DNA of 64,000 nt, from NCBI RefSeq assembly GCF_009870125.1, contig NC_046683.1, positions 806,001-870,000 on the forward strand, written 5' to 3'. This document shows positions 12,801 to 24,400 of this stretch, piece by piece. Made by a program: the position numbers and the translations under genes. The notes under the pieces were generated by a model. That model saw only the letters and a program-made list of their open reading frames with translations. It was not told where the DNA came from and searched no databases. The DNA comes from Drosophila pseudoobscura (taxonomy: Eukaryota; Arthropoda; Insecta; Diptera; Drosophilidae). The number at the start of each line of letters is the position of its first letter. Positions within the stretch are counted from its first letter, which is position 1.

Positions 12801-15800
12801 GCGAGTGCGGACCACCTGAAACGACTCTCTTTCGCTCTTTCGCTCTCAGATTGCGGACTACTCTTTACTGCGCAGTGGCCGTCCTTGCCTATTGATCCCC
12901 CTCTTCATTGCTTCTGTGATTCCACTATAATTCCTGCTCAACGACTACAGATACGCTATAATTGTAGGAAACACCGACCCATACGAAAGTTATCTGCTGA
13001 GCAGCTAATTATAGTACATTGTGCAAGTGCCAGTGCATTTGCCCGCAGTCCCGCAATGCACCAAGGACAGTGGCACGCAGACCATTTCCTGCAGAGCTCT
13101 CGGGTCTGCATCGCCCTTATTCAAGCCTTCTGTCAGACTCCAGCCTCCAGCCTCCAGTCTCATCAGCCGAATTGTCAGAGACAGCAAGAACAAGTAGAAG
13201 TACAAGTATAAAAAACGTAGCCATTTGAAATTTAATCTTTTGCAGACTGTTGTTTTTTGTTTGTCGGTTCATTTCTTGTCGACCTGTTGATTGTGTTCGG
13301 CTGACTATGCAAGATACAAGATACAATATACAAATGTACAGCACAAGTACATGGAGTACTAGAAGCCGCATCATGGATTAAGACAATTAACTGTGGACAT
13401 TAATTCTAGGAAATATAAAAATAATTATCACTGCGAAAAGGTTTTTCAGTCGTTTCTGTTCACTCAAACCTGGTCGGTCGTGGGGCAGAGTAATTGGCCA
13501 ACCAGCCAACCAGGAGGGGTGGCCAGTGGCAGGTGGGCGGAGGAGCGACCGATGACTTTTGCCAGTTCAAAGAAAATATGAACCATCCTCCATCTCCATC
13601 TCCATCTCCATGCATGGCATGGCATGGCATGGCATAACAGATGCTGCGGATGAATCGGATTATGCCTCAAATTCTGTGGCAGTTCTGGCTGTTTGGCGGT
13701 CAGTCCGACGCTCACGTGCCGGCAATTACAATTACCATGCGTCACATTATCAGCGACAGAAGTGACAAATAGCAGTAGTAGTACAATAGGCAGAAATACA
13801 CACATCAGCAAAATACTGATGGAATACGTACAGATATACATGTACATATCTCTATATAGAAATTAATGAGAATAAATGGCAAATGGGTGCTAATGCGGGA
13901 GGGAACCAGAGCAGAATCATTGGAGCGCTCATCTCATTTCACAACTTGTTTTTGAATCAACGAACCAGGAAGGTGGCATCCATCCGCCAGTGCCAGTGCC
14001 AGTGCCAGTGCCATTGCCAGTGCCAGTGCCACTGCCGCTACCTCCCCCCCCAACTGCCTAACTGCCACTCCTTGTGTGTTGTCTCTTGCCTGCTGGATCC
14101 GATCCCTTCCCCCCGACCACACATGCCTGATCGCCTCGCCTCGCCTTCCCTTCCCTTCCCTTTCCTTCCACTGATCATTACTTCGTCGTTCGTCGCTCGT
14201 CACTCGTCACTCTGTGTCTGCCTGTGATTTAATTTAATTTTTCTAAGCACAAAACCTAAACTGTTTCACTTTGTCAACTTGTCGCTGTTTGTCAGTTTGC
14301 GGCCACAGCAGCCGTAGCAGTCGTAGCAGCCACAGCCATTGATTAAGCTTAATTTGTTGCTTCAAATGCAGGTCAAACCTTTCGAAATATCTCGGCATTA
14401 GGCTAATGCCTATGCATTCCCTCCTCCCTCAGCCGAAGATTTGTTTCCCAGTGTGGATGGATGTGTGGAGCATCTGCAGGGGTGGCCTGCGGTGCACATG
14501 TACTCCACTCCTCACCTTGACTTTTGTTGTCACAGCCACTGTGTGGAATGACTCATTTGAATCATTGGGTGACGTTTCCCCAATTCCACTCCGGTATTGG
14601 CCTCGTAGAGTGAAAGTACGGCGTACATACATACATACACACGTATGTACATACGGTCATGTATGGATGATGGATGATATGTGTTGAGAAACTATAGATT
14701 TATTTCCATTTGTATTCTAACGCTTCCTATTCAAATGCTCATCATTTTACTTTATCGCTTCAGCAGCAATTTTTATGCTCACAATTTCGTTGGTATTGCC
14801 TGCATGTATACATACATACATATACACATGTGTATGTCCAAATCCTAACTGTAACGCTCTCACACGCATAGCCAAAAGCCGCAGCTGCACACGCACACAG
14901 CGATGCGTTCCGTTTTTGCATTGGGCGCGTCGCATCGCGTGATCTTCCAATTCCCTTTTGCTCGACTTCTTTTCGCGGAGTTGAGTTAGTCGGAAAAAAT
15001 TCTAGCTGAAACCAACTGCCGCATCGCAGACCGCCCGATATCCATTTAAAACACGTTGTCAAATACCCTGTAAACCACCAACATTAACCAATATATTAAA
15101 TGTACAATCAGTATAAAAGATAATACAGTCCACTAATGCTCGTTGTGGTTAAGTTCAAGTGCGTGCAATACCCCATCCTCCTATGTAAATCCTCATCTTA
15201 TTTTCAAGTGCAGCAGCAGCAGCAGCAATAGCAATAGCAGTACTTAATTATATGCTGTTCAGTGTCAGTAAGTGCCCCCCTCTTTTACATAACAATTGCG
15301 TTCCCTCAAACTGCATAAATGTGCTGAATTTTTTGACTTTATATTCCATGTGAAGTTCAGAGTATATACGGACTCTGCGACTGTATGAAACGAGCATCGA
15401 GATGCGCTACGAAATGCACTTAATTGCAAAATCGAATACACTTATAATTTCCTTATTTAACTCCAGCATTTTTATATTTTCTAAACACTGGCGTTTAGCA
15501 TGTGGAAAACTTGAACGTAGTATGTGTGAGTGCGAGCACTACCTACTATATGGTATACTCCACAACCAACAACGACAGACATTTCACAAGCACAGCAACA
15601 ACAGCAACAGCAGAGGTTTTCTATTTCTATTTTAAAAGTAGTCGACCGCTAATTGAATTCAATTTGCATGCATTAGTGGCCCCATCGAGCAGAGGAGAGA
15701 AGAGTCCAAAGCTAAGCTGAGGAGGAGGTGTATCTGTCTCATCCATCCACCATCCACCAACCACTACTCTGCCTCGTACGAGGCTCATTGACCCTCCTCC

Positions 15801-17045
15801 TTAGTTCTCCGAAAGCTGCTTCTCCTCACACTCCTTCTGAGTGGAGCCGTTTCTGCTGATAGATGAATCCATCCTTCTATAGATCAATCTCAGCTCCATC
15901 TCTGGATAGTACTGGAGACACTTGACAAGGTCATGCTCGGTGCTTTGGTGCTTGGTGCTCTGGTGCTTCGCCGATTCAGTTAGGAGCTTCCGAAGTTAGG
16001 AGCTCTAATTATTTGTACAGCAAATAACCGAGCAGCCGTGAATATCGTTGTCACCTGTCACCTGTCCCTTGTCCCCTCTGTCCGTGGATCTGCTCTGATT
16101 TGGTCTCTGACGTTTTTTTGATTTGCGTATTTGCGTGCTGTTCCAAATAAGTGGTTCAGTTGTTTAGATAATGATTAGGGTAGTGGCTTCCATGTGGCTG
16201 CCATGTGTCATGGCTTCGAGCTAGTGACTAATTTTTGTGCGTTGTTTCTTTCTTTTTTGTCGTTGCTCAAAATTGAAACAACGCTTATGGTTGCCCATAA
16301 GCCCATAAGGGCGTTCGGACCGAAAGTGACCATCGGCAGCAGCAGCCAGCAATCAATAAACATAACAGGTTGCATGTTGCAGGTTGCAGGTTGCAACAGG
16401 TCTTCTATTTATAGTCTGCAATTCTTATAGCTTTCGAACCATAGCTTTCTTGGCTAAAATTGGAATCGCCCAGAGTACGGTGTACGGTACGGGAGTACGG
16501 GGTATATGCTGTTTCTAGTTTCTTGACGCGAACTTTCTGCTTTCTGCTCCACCATTGCAGTGTCCCAACATTAAGCAATACCTTCTGCGCCAACGCCGGG
16601 AGGAGAGTTCGGGCACGGCAGACACGGCAGATGGCTTGTCGAATGCCCCCTCCATTGCGCAGATCAATGGCTGCCTGCAGGACAGGAGGAGCAGCGATAG
16701 CGAAGAAGAGTTCCTCCCAGGCGCAGTACGCAGTCTCGAACATGAGGGACAGGATGTGCTACGAAAGCTGCTCGCCATAGATCCGCGACAACGGATTCGC
16801 AGTGTGATGGCGCTGCAAAGGATTGCTCTCTACAAGGGATACAAACTGACCTCGAAGCAGCTGCTGAGCGTAAGTTCCATACGGGGAGAGGAGATCCGAT
16901 CCGAACGTAAGGCCTTCAACGTTTAATGTTTCGACAGCTTTCTCCACTGGGCATTATTACCAGAGACGGCATCCGGGTCTACGAAGACAGCCAGTTTGAT
17001 CCAATATCCAGCCAGTTGGCGATCAAAGCATTCCAGGACTTCTGA
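3039..17045 (+). CDS. S6kL: S6 kinase-like protein kinase (S6kL), C-terminal exons
   Basis: Three coding exons give the C-lobe of a divergent AGC-type Ser/Thr kinase. Exon A (3039-3127) starts in phase 1 after CATTCCAG and encodes the APE motif and F-helix: [20 protein letters not shown], then [10 protein letters not shown]. Exon B (16561-16869) encodes [14 protein letters not shown], an acidic linker and [17 protein letters not shown], the usual kinase C-lobe ending. Exon C (16938-17045) encodes [16 protein letters not shown] and ends IKAFQDF-stop. The A/B and B/C junctions are both phase 0 with good GT-AG sites, so A can splice straight to B across 13.4 kb. The ATP loop, HRD and DFG exons are not in the window. 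The order implies that they lie left of Atg101, with Atg101 nested, or that a rearrangement occurred. Naming as S6kL is by resemblance and by proximity to Atg101; the kinase C-lobe assignment is firm. Confidence 0.75.
3128..4618. other. S6kL intron, left part, and 3' flank of the nested gene
   Basis: No coding sequence is supported. It holds an 18-base T run near 3695-3713, AT-rich DNA to about 4150 and a CT-dinucleotide tract just below the nested gene. The 3' UTR of the minus-strand nested gene must lie here. I found no clear TTTATT (reverse AATAAA) close to its stop codon. Confidence 0.5.
4565..4611. repeat. CT/GA dinucleotide microsatellite
   Basis: Nearly pure CT repeats with CTCGCT interruptions sit directly 3' of the stop codon of the nested minus-strand gene, so they read as GA repeats in its transcript. 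On an X chromosome such a tract is a candidate GAF/CLAMP site. Confidence 0.85.
4619..5986 (-). CDS. Secreted Ala/Pro/Glu/Lys-rich low-complexity protein, nested in the S6kL intron
   Basis: One coding exon encodes 455 residues. The chosen start (ATG at 5986-5984) begins [20 protein letters not shown], a clear signal peptide with likely cleavage near ALP. It follows directly after a good acceptor (GTTGCAG), so upstream in-frame codons would be intronic. The mature protein has no globular domain that I recognise. It is built of Ala, Pro, Glu, Lys and Val (AAP, EPAK, IDAK, VEAP blocks), has a short TQ repeat ([12 protein letters not shown]), and ends in a charged Ser/Glu/Lys tail ([20 protein letters not shown]) before ENVSN-stop. 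Such composition is typical of secreted or matrix/cuticle-associated fly proteins of unknown role, so I assign no function. A TATA promoter and 5' exon lie about 2 kb upstream, near 8.05 kb, which suggests tissue-restricted expression independent of the host kinase. The opposite strand is also open for long stretches, a by-product of the repetitive composition. Confidence 0.85.
   Translation of the reverse strand: MKCQLLFVATVCLVTVWALPVPDEEVAIQPDAGSKAELLGKTVQTNPIEPAPFKPEPFAEKPLEPKIDAKTVPAAPVAALEPAASIPAAAAASASASAEPAKTELKLSAPDVETAPAIPEKVNADEVKSVEKKLPIAPEEAQTKTQTQTQTQPIDTPVEAEKKQEKAARTEEEEPIEAPKAIPLVEAPAPVANAEVQKQLVDEVKSQEPKIDAKSAEEPAIAAPAAAADAEKEALTPEKQPARQERISEVEQKDEKAAAPEAASSVPEVSAALPTAAPAEAAKSETNIQVITPVVSQPEKKSIEGGVAPGSITPAAAPAALAAQAKSAPAEPQQASKPEEQVLKNIPEVVAAEPAKEQQSQTAPVASDTIAKTLPEETVPEVAAAPVAEAKKIDEAPVAQPIAAAPASAPAPAAPLPTVAEPKKSSEEKSESKNEESSESKESDESSESKENVSN
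8033..8058 (-). other. Probable 5' non-coding exon of the nested secreted-protein gene
   Basis: On the minus strand a short segment after a TATA box ends ACTGACCG at a good donor (GTGAGA, bases 8032-8027). The first acceptor that fits is the GTTGCAG just before the ATG at 5986, giving an intron of about 2 kb. The transcription start near 8058 is placed about 30 bases after the TATA box and is an estimate. Confidence 0.5.
8081..8088 (-). promoter_or_regulatory. TATA box (TATATAAA) for the nested gene
   Basis: TATATAAA on the minus strand sits about 25-30 bases before the proposed 5' exon, in an otherwise GC-rich stretch. A box, start region and splice donor in the right order make a consistent TATA-type promoter that points at the secreted-protein gene. 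Confidence 0.55.
8100..16560. other. S6kL intron, right part: simple-repeat-rich, no gene seen
   Basis: About 8.4 kb without a supported gene. It carries many short arrays: AC repeats (8326-8348), GGTCTC units (about 9776-9806), GATACA units (about 9605-9645), GGACTTG/GATTC arrays (about 11125-11200), CAC repeats (about 12002-12037) and GTGCCA units (about 13988-14035). All open frames across these are repeat translations with no conserved look. The stretch near 12700-12860 is rich in GAGAG and CTCTC elements and could be regulatory; nothing more can be said from sequence. Confidence 0.55.
12002..12037. repeat. CAC trinucleotide microsatellite
   Basis: An uninterrupted run of CAC/ACC repeats, about 12 units, inside the S6kL intron. 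Confidence 0.9.
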
Positions 17046-18297
17046 CTTGGGTAGCCAAGAGACCTTGTTACAGCTCCAGTTTCAGCTCCAGCTCCAGCCA
17101 TATTTACAAAATTCTAAAACCTGCAAGGTACCCATCGGCCCGCCGGATGTGTCCCTCCGACGCAGATATGTAATCCCGATGATAATCTGAATATTCTAAT
17201 TATTTTAAAATATTTTTTTAGAACTAATTTTTGTTGCTTGCTTGCGGGAATTTCCAAATTGTATTATTTTTAAAGATTGAATATTTTCTTGGAATAATTA
17301 GAACAAATTTTACAATTGATTAAATTTGAGTTATGTATTCCTCAACCCGTTTTGCTCTGCCCTGACCTGCCGAAGATAATGGCAGCTAAGCTGGAAGATA
17401 AATATTAAAAAAAGAAGCAAAGTAAGGTTTATTATTCGGTATTCTCTGCGCTAGGAGAGTTTTCAATTTTCTGTCGAAAAATGCAAAAGGCATTCAACGT
17501 GGAGTACGCCTAGGTCTTAAGAAATTAAAATTTGTAATTTTTCTATGTTGAAGCCCGGGGAGGTGGGGTGGTGTATTGAGCTTCCGCTTCCTCCCTCACA
17601 TGAACTAGTAATATTTGAAAGTTCCACTCAAAAGCTGCAACAGCTGCTTGAAAGCTTTGCCAAACACTCTCTTGGCACTCGTTCTCTTGCACTCGCTCTC
17701 TTGGCGCAAGTCTTCGGCAGCAGAGAAAAAACCGGGAGTGGGAGATTGAGAGGGAGAAAGGGAAAGGGACAGAGAGTGAAGTTCCTGTGGTGCTGCTGGA
17801 AATTGTTGCAGAGAGGCAACAACAGAGGCAGCGCAGTTAAAAATATTCTTTAACAATAAATACACACACATACATATGTACATACAGTACGTGTCGTACA
17901 TACACTTAGATGTAGAGGTAAATCGCGATACGTGATACATGAAAAAAACATACAACTCAAAAGTATGGAAATTTGTTTCTAAAAGTATACTTAAGTGGAC
18001 ATTTCCAGTGCTACATGCCACAGAGTGCAGCGTTAAGCTCTCCGAAGTACATATGTATGTATGTACATACGTAGTATGTATGTACACCCAGATGTATGTA
18101 TGCGCACACGCCAATGTGTGCGTGTGTTGAAGACCCGAAGATTTTCTAACCTGGATAAAATATACATCACATCAATATATCGCCATGCAATTCTGAGCAC
18201 TTGAACTAGAAGCCACTACAAAGATACAGCATACTGGATACAGGGTACAGGGTACAGGGTACAGGGTACAGGATACAGGATACAGGATACAGCCAAC
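17046..18297. other. S6kL 3' region and upstream region of the BTB gene
   Basis: AT-rich sequence follows the S6kL stop, with AATAAA near 17853-17858 among TACATA repeats. No protein-coding exon is supported. The right end holds the 5' leader of the BTB gene and its 7-base minisatellite. Confidence 0.5.
18235..18292 (+). repeat. GG(G/A)TACA 7-base minisatellite in the BTB-gene leader
   Basis: About eight tandem copies of a 7-base unit alternating GGGTACA and GGATACA end six bases before the start codon of the BTB gene. It therefore probably lies in the 5' UTR, where length variation could affect translation. Confidence 0.85.
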
Positions 18298-21200
18298 ATG
18301 TCGCTGGTCCACACGTTTCTCGGAACCTGGGAGGTAAGCAGCAGTCCCCCAAATCACGCCTGGCCTGGCTGGTGTTTCACATGCCCCGGGCCCCGTGCCC
18401 CATGCCCCCCTTTTTTTGTCTATTGACAGATTGTCTGCTGCACCTTCGAGGAGAAGCGTGAGCTATCCGGCCTAGAGGGGTATGTATGTTGTGTTGCGCC
18501 ATTGACATTTAACTTTCTGACACCTTCTGAAATTTTAGAATCAAATTTCGCCTAGACGATACCAGCGATATTACTTGGTATAATGATTTGGTCAGTCCAC
18601 TTCCTGAAACACAAGACTGCGGCACTTTCTGCGACTCGGCGAGTGTTTTATTTAGCTGTGAGACCTTCGATGTGCACGAGACGAATCCCCGTCTCGTGTT
18701 TGGAGCCTTTGCCGGCCACAGCATTGAGTTTAGCGTGAGTATTCTCCAATCACAGTCCCAATTCCAATCCCGATCCCGATTCCGATCCCGAACCCGTACA
18801 TATGTTTAGTATGTAAGTATAGTCTAGGCGGATTAACTAACGCTGTCTTAGGGTTACGTTACCTTTTAGACCAACACCTTAACACCGACTGATACGCTGG
18901 TGCTCAGCTGTGAGAACTGGTACGCCGTCGAATGCAAGCGACTGCAGGACGGCCAGGCTGCAGGTCAGGAGAAGCAACTGAGCTTTGGCGAAGCCCTGCA
19001 GGAGTCCTACTTCAGCGATGTGATGGTTAAGAGCGCCAATGGATTGGAATATGCCCTGCACGCCTCCATTCTGCGGCTCAACGGATTCGATTGCAGTATG
19101 TGCGTTAACAGTGCTCCGGCATCGTCGCGACAGGTCGTCAAAAGTGCACCTGGAACTGGACCTTGTCATAGCGGACCAAACACACCCAATCCCAATCCGA
19201 ATCCAATTCGAATTTCCGTGGCCCACGCCACCGGCGATGATGAGCACCAGAAGTCATTGCCGCGCCTGAATCTATCGCCCATTTATCTCCAGCCCCCCTG
19301 TGATTTCCAGACTCTGGCGGGTCTGGGGGCCCAACGAGTGCACCAATTCAGCAGCAGCTTCAACTGCCTCAGCAATGGCAACGATTCGGAACCGGCGATC
19401 AGTGCGGGGGGCACAGGCACGGGCCTGCTCAGCGTCGAGTGCGGTGGTGGCATGTATCGATTTCCGCCTACCTCACATTCCGACTCGCACCTGGAAACGT
19501 CGCAGTCCCACTGCAAGAACATATTCAATTTTTGTCAGGATCTAATAATACAGCCAACCCCATCCCCGTTGCTGCCTGCGGGCGGATTGAGCGCTGGCCT
19601 CGCTGTCTGCAGCATTAGGCGACCGCCTTTGTCGCCGTATCGGGCCCGCAGCCCTTCGCCGTTTCCCAGCTCCATGGACACGCCGCCGTCGTCCCCACTG
19701 ACACCGGTGGGCGTTCTGTGCAACTTGCCCACTTTCCTCTTGAGCCCCATTCTTCACTGGCTGTACACGGAGTCCATGCTCCCGGACCTTGAGGAGGATG
19801 TCTGCGAGAAGCTGATAGACTTTGCCGAATCGCAGCCATCGCTGACTAAACTGGTAGAGCCAACGCGCAAGTACCTGAGGCTGATGAAACTGAAAAAATG
19901 TAACTAGAAACCAAACATCCAAATGTCTAAACAACCAAGCTCCAGTCTCTGATCACTGATCTCTGATCTCCAATTGCAGTTGTTGTCAACGTGACTATGA
20001 ATCTACATGGGATCCTTAATCGCGTTATACAGTGCATCAATCCCGTGAGCATTTCCCACGAGCCTGCGCAGCTGTGTGTAACGTTTCAGGATGCGTTGCG
20101 GGAGTGCGCCATAGGTAAGAGAGCGGCACATACCTTTCAGATGCCACAGATCAGAGTTCCCAGCTCACTTTTTTAATGTGTTCGTGTGATTGCCAGGTTG
20201 CGCAAAGGTACTGCAATTCTGTAATATTTTCATCACGGATGCCACACATATGACGCGATATCAGAAGAATGAAATTGTCAAGTATATCCGCACCCGTATT
20301 CCAATTTTCATGTCACAAATACAGCAGCTGCTGCGCAACGTGCTCGGTGTCTTTGTGGGACTAACTGTCGAGGAGAAAGCCGAGCTGGTGAACTATCTAG
20401 TACCTGAAGTGAGTAAACAGAGCCGAGCCACATTCCATTGCATTCCTCCCCTACACCACTGATTCGTTTCCACAGATTGAATCCACATTATTTGTATTAA
20501 CTGCTGTGATAGAAGAAATCAAAAACTCGTTGGAAATCATGTGCAAGGTACGTACCGAACTTTTACTGATGGAATGATTGATCAACGCTCTCTCTCCCTC
20601 ACTTCCCCTTAGGACCTTAATTGCTCCCATTTGGAACTGCCACAGCAACAGCAGCAGGCAGATGATGCTATTGTCATGCAACTGCACTATGTCGATCCGG
20701 GCGGCGGTGAACCTTCGGTGCCACGGCCCCGTCGCGGTGCTCCCGTGGGTCTTACGCTCTACGACAATCACCACACGGACAAGAAGCGCCTGAGCTCCGC
20801 CGAGAACGATCTGAAATTCGTTCTCTACATGTATGAAGTGCGGAAAATGCGTGACATTTACGGACGGATTGTAGCTGCCCTTGAAATAATCAATGATAAA
20901 AAGTATATATATATATGCTGGATCTGTCTCGTCTCCCATTCATGCTGCCATTTTATTTCTGTCTGTCTTTCCAGAACGACATTCTGCGACATGGATTTCC
21001 TAAGCAAGATTAGTACAATTAATCAAAACTTAGAGCAGCTGATTGTTGACATTCCCGCATATATTTTCATAGTCGAGAACATGTCTGATCGCCTCGATGA
21101 CAAACTGGGCTGGAAGGAGTTTAAGTTTTGCTTTAAGCTGGCCACCAGTCAGATTGTGAGTAAATCAATAGATACCATAGATGCCATTAGATGGATGATT

Positions 21201-22471
21201 CTCTTTCCCATGTACAGAACGGCGTTATCGCAAAGCTTCTCGATCACAAGAGTGCACTGCGAGACGCCATCAGTCAGATCTGTATGCTGGTGCACAAGGA
21301 GGAATTCACGCAGTCTCTTATTGAACTGGGACTATTGGACTCCAGTGGCTCCTCCAGTGGGGAGGCGAGCCAAGATTTGAAAATGGCCGATCATGAAAAT
21401 AACCTGAATGTGAGCTTGAGTAATGCGGAACAGCTTCGACTCAATCAACAGCATTATTATGACTACAAGAGCATTAAGGTTTGCACTGCACCGATCACGG
21501 ATAGCTTTATCCATTTTCTTGATCCCTTTATCGTCTTCTATCCCTTAGTTAAATCTCATTCGACATCTTTGCGAACCACCGATTGCAGCCAACAGCAATC
21601 TGTCGAAGAACGCACTCCGCTTGTTGCACTCCACCCAGCTGGCGGACATGGAGTTCGAGGTGCACACGCATGCATCAACCGGAAACGCGTTGGACACAGA
21701 GGCCACGCCGACATCAACATCAGCCTCCACCGGAGGAGGAGACCCTGCGTCATCAGCTTTGCAGGTGCACAGCTTCAAGGCACATCGCGTAATTGTCGCT
21801 GCTCGATGCGAATGGTTTAAGAAGGCCCTGATGTCTGGCATGCAGGAGTCAATCAATAGAAAAGTCATCATCACGGACACCTCGCCGGTGATCTTTCGCC
21901 GCTTGCTGTTGTACCTCTATGGGGCACCAATTGATCGTACGGTGGGGGCCGAGCAGGTCTGCGAACTGATGCTATTGGCAGATCGTTATTCCATTGATGA
22001 TCTAAAAGTAAGTGGGGAATGGAATCACCATTCCATCCGGGTGCATCCGTCCCTAACACACTCTCTGCTTTAACAGGAACTGTGCGAGAATACACTGTAC
22101 TCTCTGATTGACGAGGACTCGGTGGTCTGTCTTCTGGGCATTGCGGATAGATACATGGCTACTGCTCTGAAGTCGAAATGCCTCTCATTCCTATCCCAGC
22201 ATTCACAACTCACCAAGTGCGAAATATTTAAGGAATTGCCGCAAACCCTCCAGGTGAGAGCCCCACCGCATTGAAAGCCTTTTCAGTTAACTGACCTCTG
22301 AACCTCTTTCCATTTTAGCTAGAGGTAATGGATCTAATACATTGGTTCGGCCGTGTTTCGGAGCCTTGGAACGATCGTGGATTCAAGCCGCGCAGTAGTT
22401 CTCGGCATAGCCTCAAGAGTCCCTCGAAGCCACGTTCGCGATCCCGAAAGTCCTCGCCATCCTATATGTGA
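18298..22471 (+). CDS. Two-BTB-domain protein with BACK-like segment (13 exons)
   Basis: Thirteen coding exons join in consistent phase to 1083 residues: 18298-18333, 18430-18479, 18539-18734, 18870-19899, 19980-20114, 20197-20408, 20476-20547, 20613-20902, 20975-21155, 21218-21478, 21549-22007, 22077-22253 and 22319-22471. The N-terminus (MSLVHTFLGTWE, then GIKFRLDDTSDITWYND) forms a conserved-looking, possibly beta-rich module. BTB-1 begins SYFSDVMVKSANGLEYALHA, is interrupted by about 220 Ser/Pro/Gly-rich residues, and resumes at LLSPILHWLYTES. A helical middle region follows. BTB-2 in exons 11-12 includes LQVHSFKAHRVIVAARCEWF and FRRLLLYLYGAPIDR, then a BACK-like helical run (ELCENTLYSLIDED). 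The tail is Arg/Ser-rich (KPRSRSRKSSPSYM). BTB-BACK proteins usually dimerise and often act as Cullin-3 adaptors; that role is only inference here. I do not recognise a named gene. Confidence 0.88.
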
Positions 22472-24400
22472 CGCCGGCAAAGCGCCACTGAACACACGAC
22501 GAATGCCAACTTCTTGTGATAATTCTAGAAGACTTCGGAATCGAACGGAATGGAACGGTAGTCTGTAAGGGTGACACGGATGGTAACATGGTAACAAGGG
22601 GAAGGGCTATGGCTTAGTCAGATGCCAAAATAGCAAACAAAAAATTACAAAAAAGGTGGGGTTCACAAGGCTAATATGTACTAGGACTTTCACTTTGACT
22701 CTGGTCTCAGTAGCATAACTAAAAATCATGCCAAAATTCAAAGGGAAAAACCGGCAAAAATTACCTGATTTTAAAAGTTTTTTATTTAGTTCTCTAATAT
22801 GTAGATAGAAATAATTTGATCACTCGTATTACTCGTAAATACATACATACATACATATGTAGGTATTTATATACTCTTGAGAACAAAAAAGACCGCAAAG
22901 TATAACATTTTCTCTCTAATTAATTGATGTACGAGTGTATATGCAACAAAAAACAAAATTTTTGATAAATGCAAGTGATCTTTGCGCAAATAGATATGGT
23001 ATTGTATTGTGTACGTCTTCGACCATAGCACACACTAGTATTTTATTCGCATTGGACGGACCACTCTCATGTTTTTCGCTATGAGGTTCGATTCCGAATG
23101 TGTTTGTATTTTTGACATTTACTATACATCTAGAGGTACCATATATATGAATGTGTATGTATGTTTGTATTCAAAATAGTATAAATTATAGTAAAACTTA
23201 TGAAATTTGTATAACATAACATGTTAATATTGCTATTACATATATGTATGTACATTATGTTACCGAAACATAGCACTCAATTTGTACGACTCGAAGAGCC
23301 CACGCAAAGATATCGGCGTTAGCCATAAAATGTGTGTATTACCGAAGACTATACAGTACCAAGATGTGACATGAAGGACGGTACCCAGAGACTCTTCTAT
23401 GGCGTAGACAGGGGCGCGTGCGGGGCTTCAGTTCTCTTTTAGGCTATCCTTCGCCTGTGACCGTGCCCACTGCCTACCCACTCGGGTTCGGCCACTCAGC
23501 TCGTCTGGGTCCCAAACTTTTCTAGCAACAAAATATACATATATTGTATAGTCTTTGGTACTACACGACTGGACTGGACTGGACTGGACTGGACTGTGCT
23601 GGACTGATGGGTACCGTGCTTGACTTCTTCGGCGTGTAACGATCTGTATCTGTATCTGTATCAGTATCTTTATCTATATCTGTGTATCTGTGACTGCTTT
23701 TCATTTGATTCGGGGGACCCTCTTCCAAAATGTGCTCGCCTAGTACTTGTAGTCTGATGGGTAGATAGAATCTTGTAGTTCGGAAACTAAAAATAACTGA
23801 AAAACTGAAATTACAATGCAGCTACATTTAGGGTAGACTAAAGTGATCTGAGAACTAAACTTATTGCTAACAGAAACCTGTACATAGATTTGGTATTTAA
23901 TGCACTCGATTACTTCAAATATATGTATGTAAAACTGGACAATGCACGTGTACGTTTTTATATGTAATGTACATACTTACATAGATGCATATGTATAACG
24001 GTCAAATAACAGCTAACATAGTTAATTAACAGATTATTTTCAACAATACTCCTTGTACTTGATCCTTGATCCTGAGTGTAACCTACGATTAATGATGACT
24101 TCAACGTGTACAAACATTATGTTTATAGTTATTTAATACATTTCTTGTTGTATTTTTGAAAAAAACAAAACACAAAAAAAGTCTTATTAATTCTGAAAAT
24201 AAAATAATTTGAAATCCGTGTGTACATCAAACTATTGTGTGTTTTTTGCATAGATCTGGTTCGGCTGAGTGAGCCATATAAAATTCTATTCCAGAGATAC
24301 TCTTCGAGCAACAAAATGCTGCTATAGAGGAGAGCATAACAGGAAGGGAAGTGTTGAAATTTTTGAATTTAGTGCTCTTTGGCGCCAAAGGTAGAGATGA
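22472..24400 (+). other. 3' UTR/downstream region of the BTB gene
   Basis: AT-rich DNA with several TACATACATA arrays, a GGACT pentamer array near 23568-23600 and TGTATC repeats near 23646. No coding sequence is supported. Some of this is expected to be 3' UTR, but no single poly(A) site stands out. Confidence 0.45.

Noticed and set aside
14815-14835. Palindromic CATACATATACACATGTGTATG-type hairpins, as possible small-RNA precursors
   Set aside because: The same short palindrome recurs tens of times in the window as a microsatellite, and none has a longer imperfect stem.
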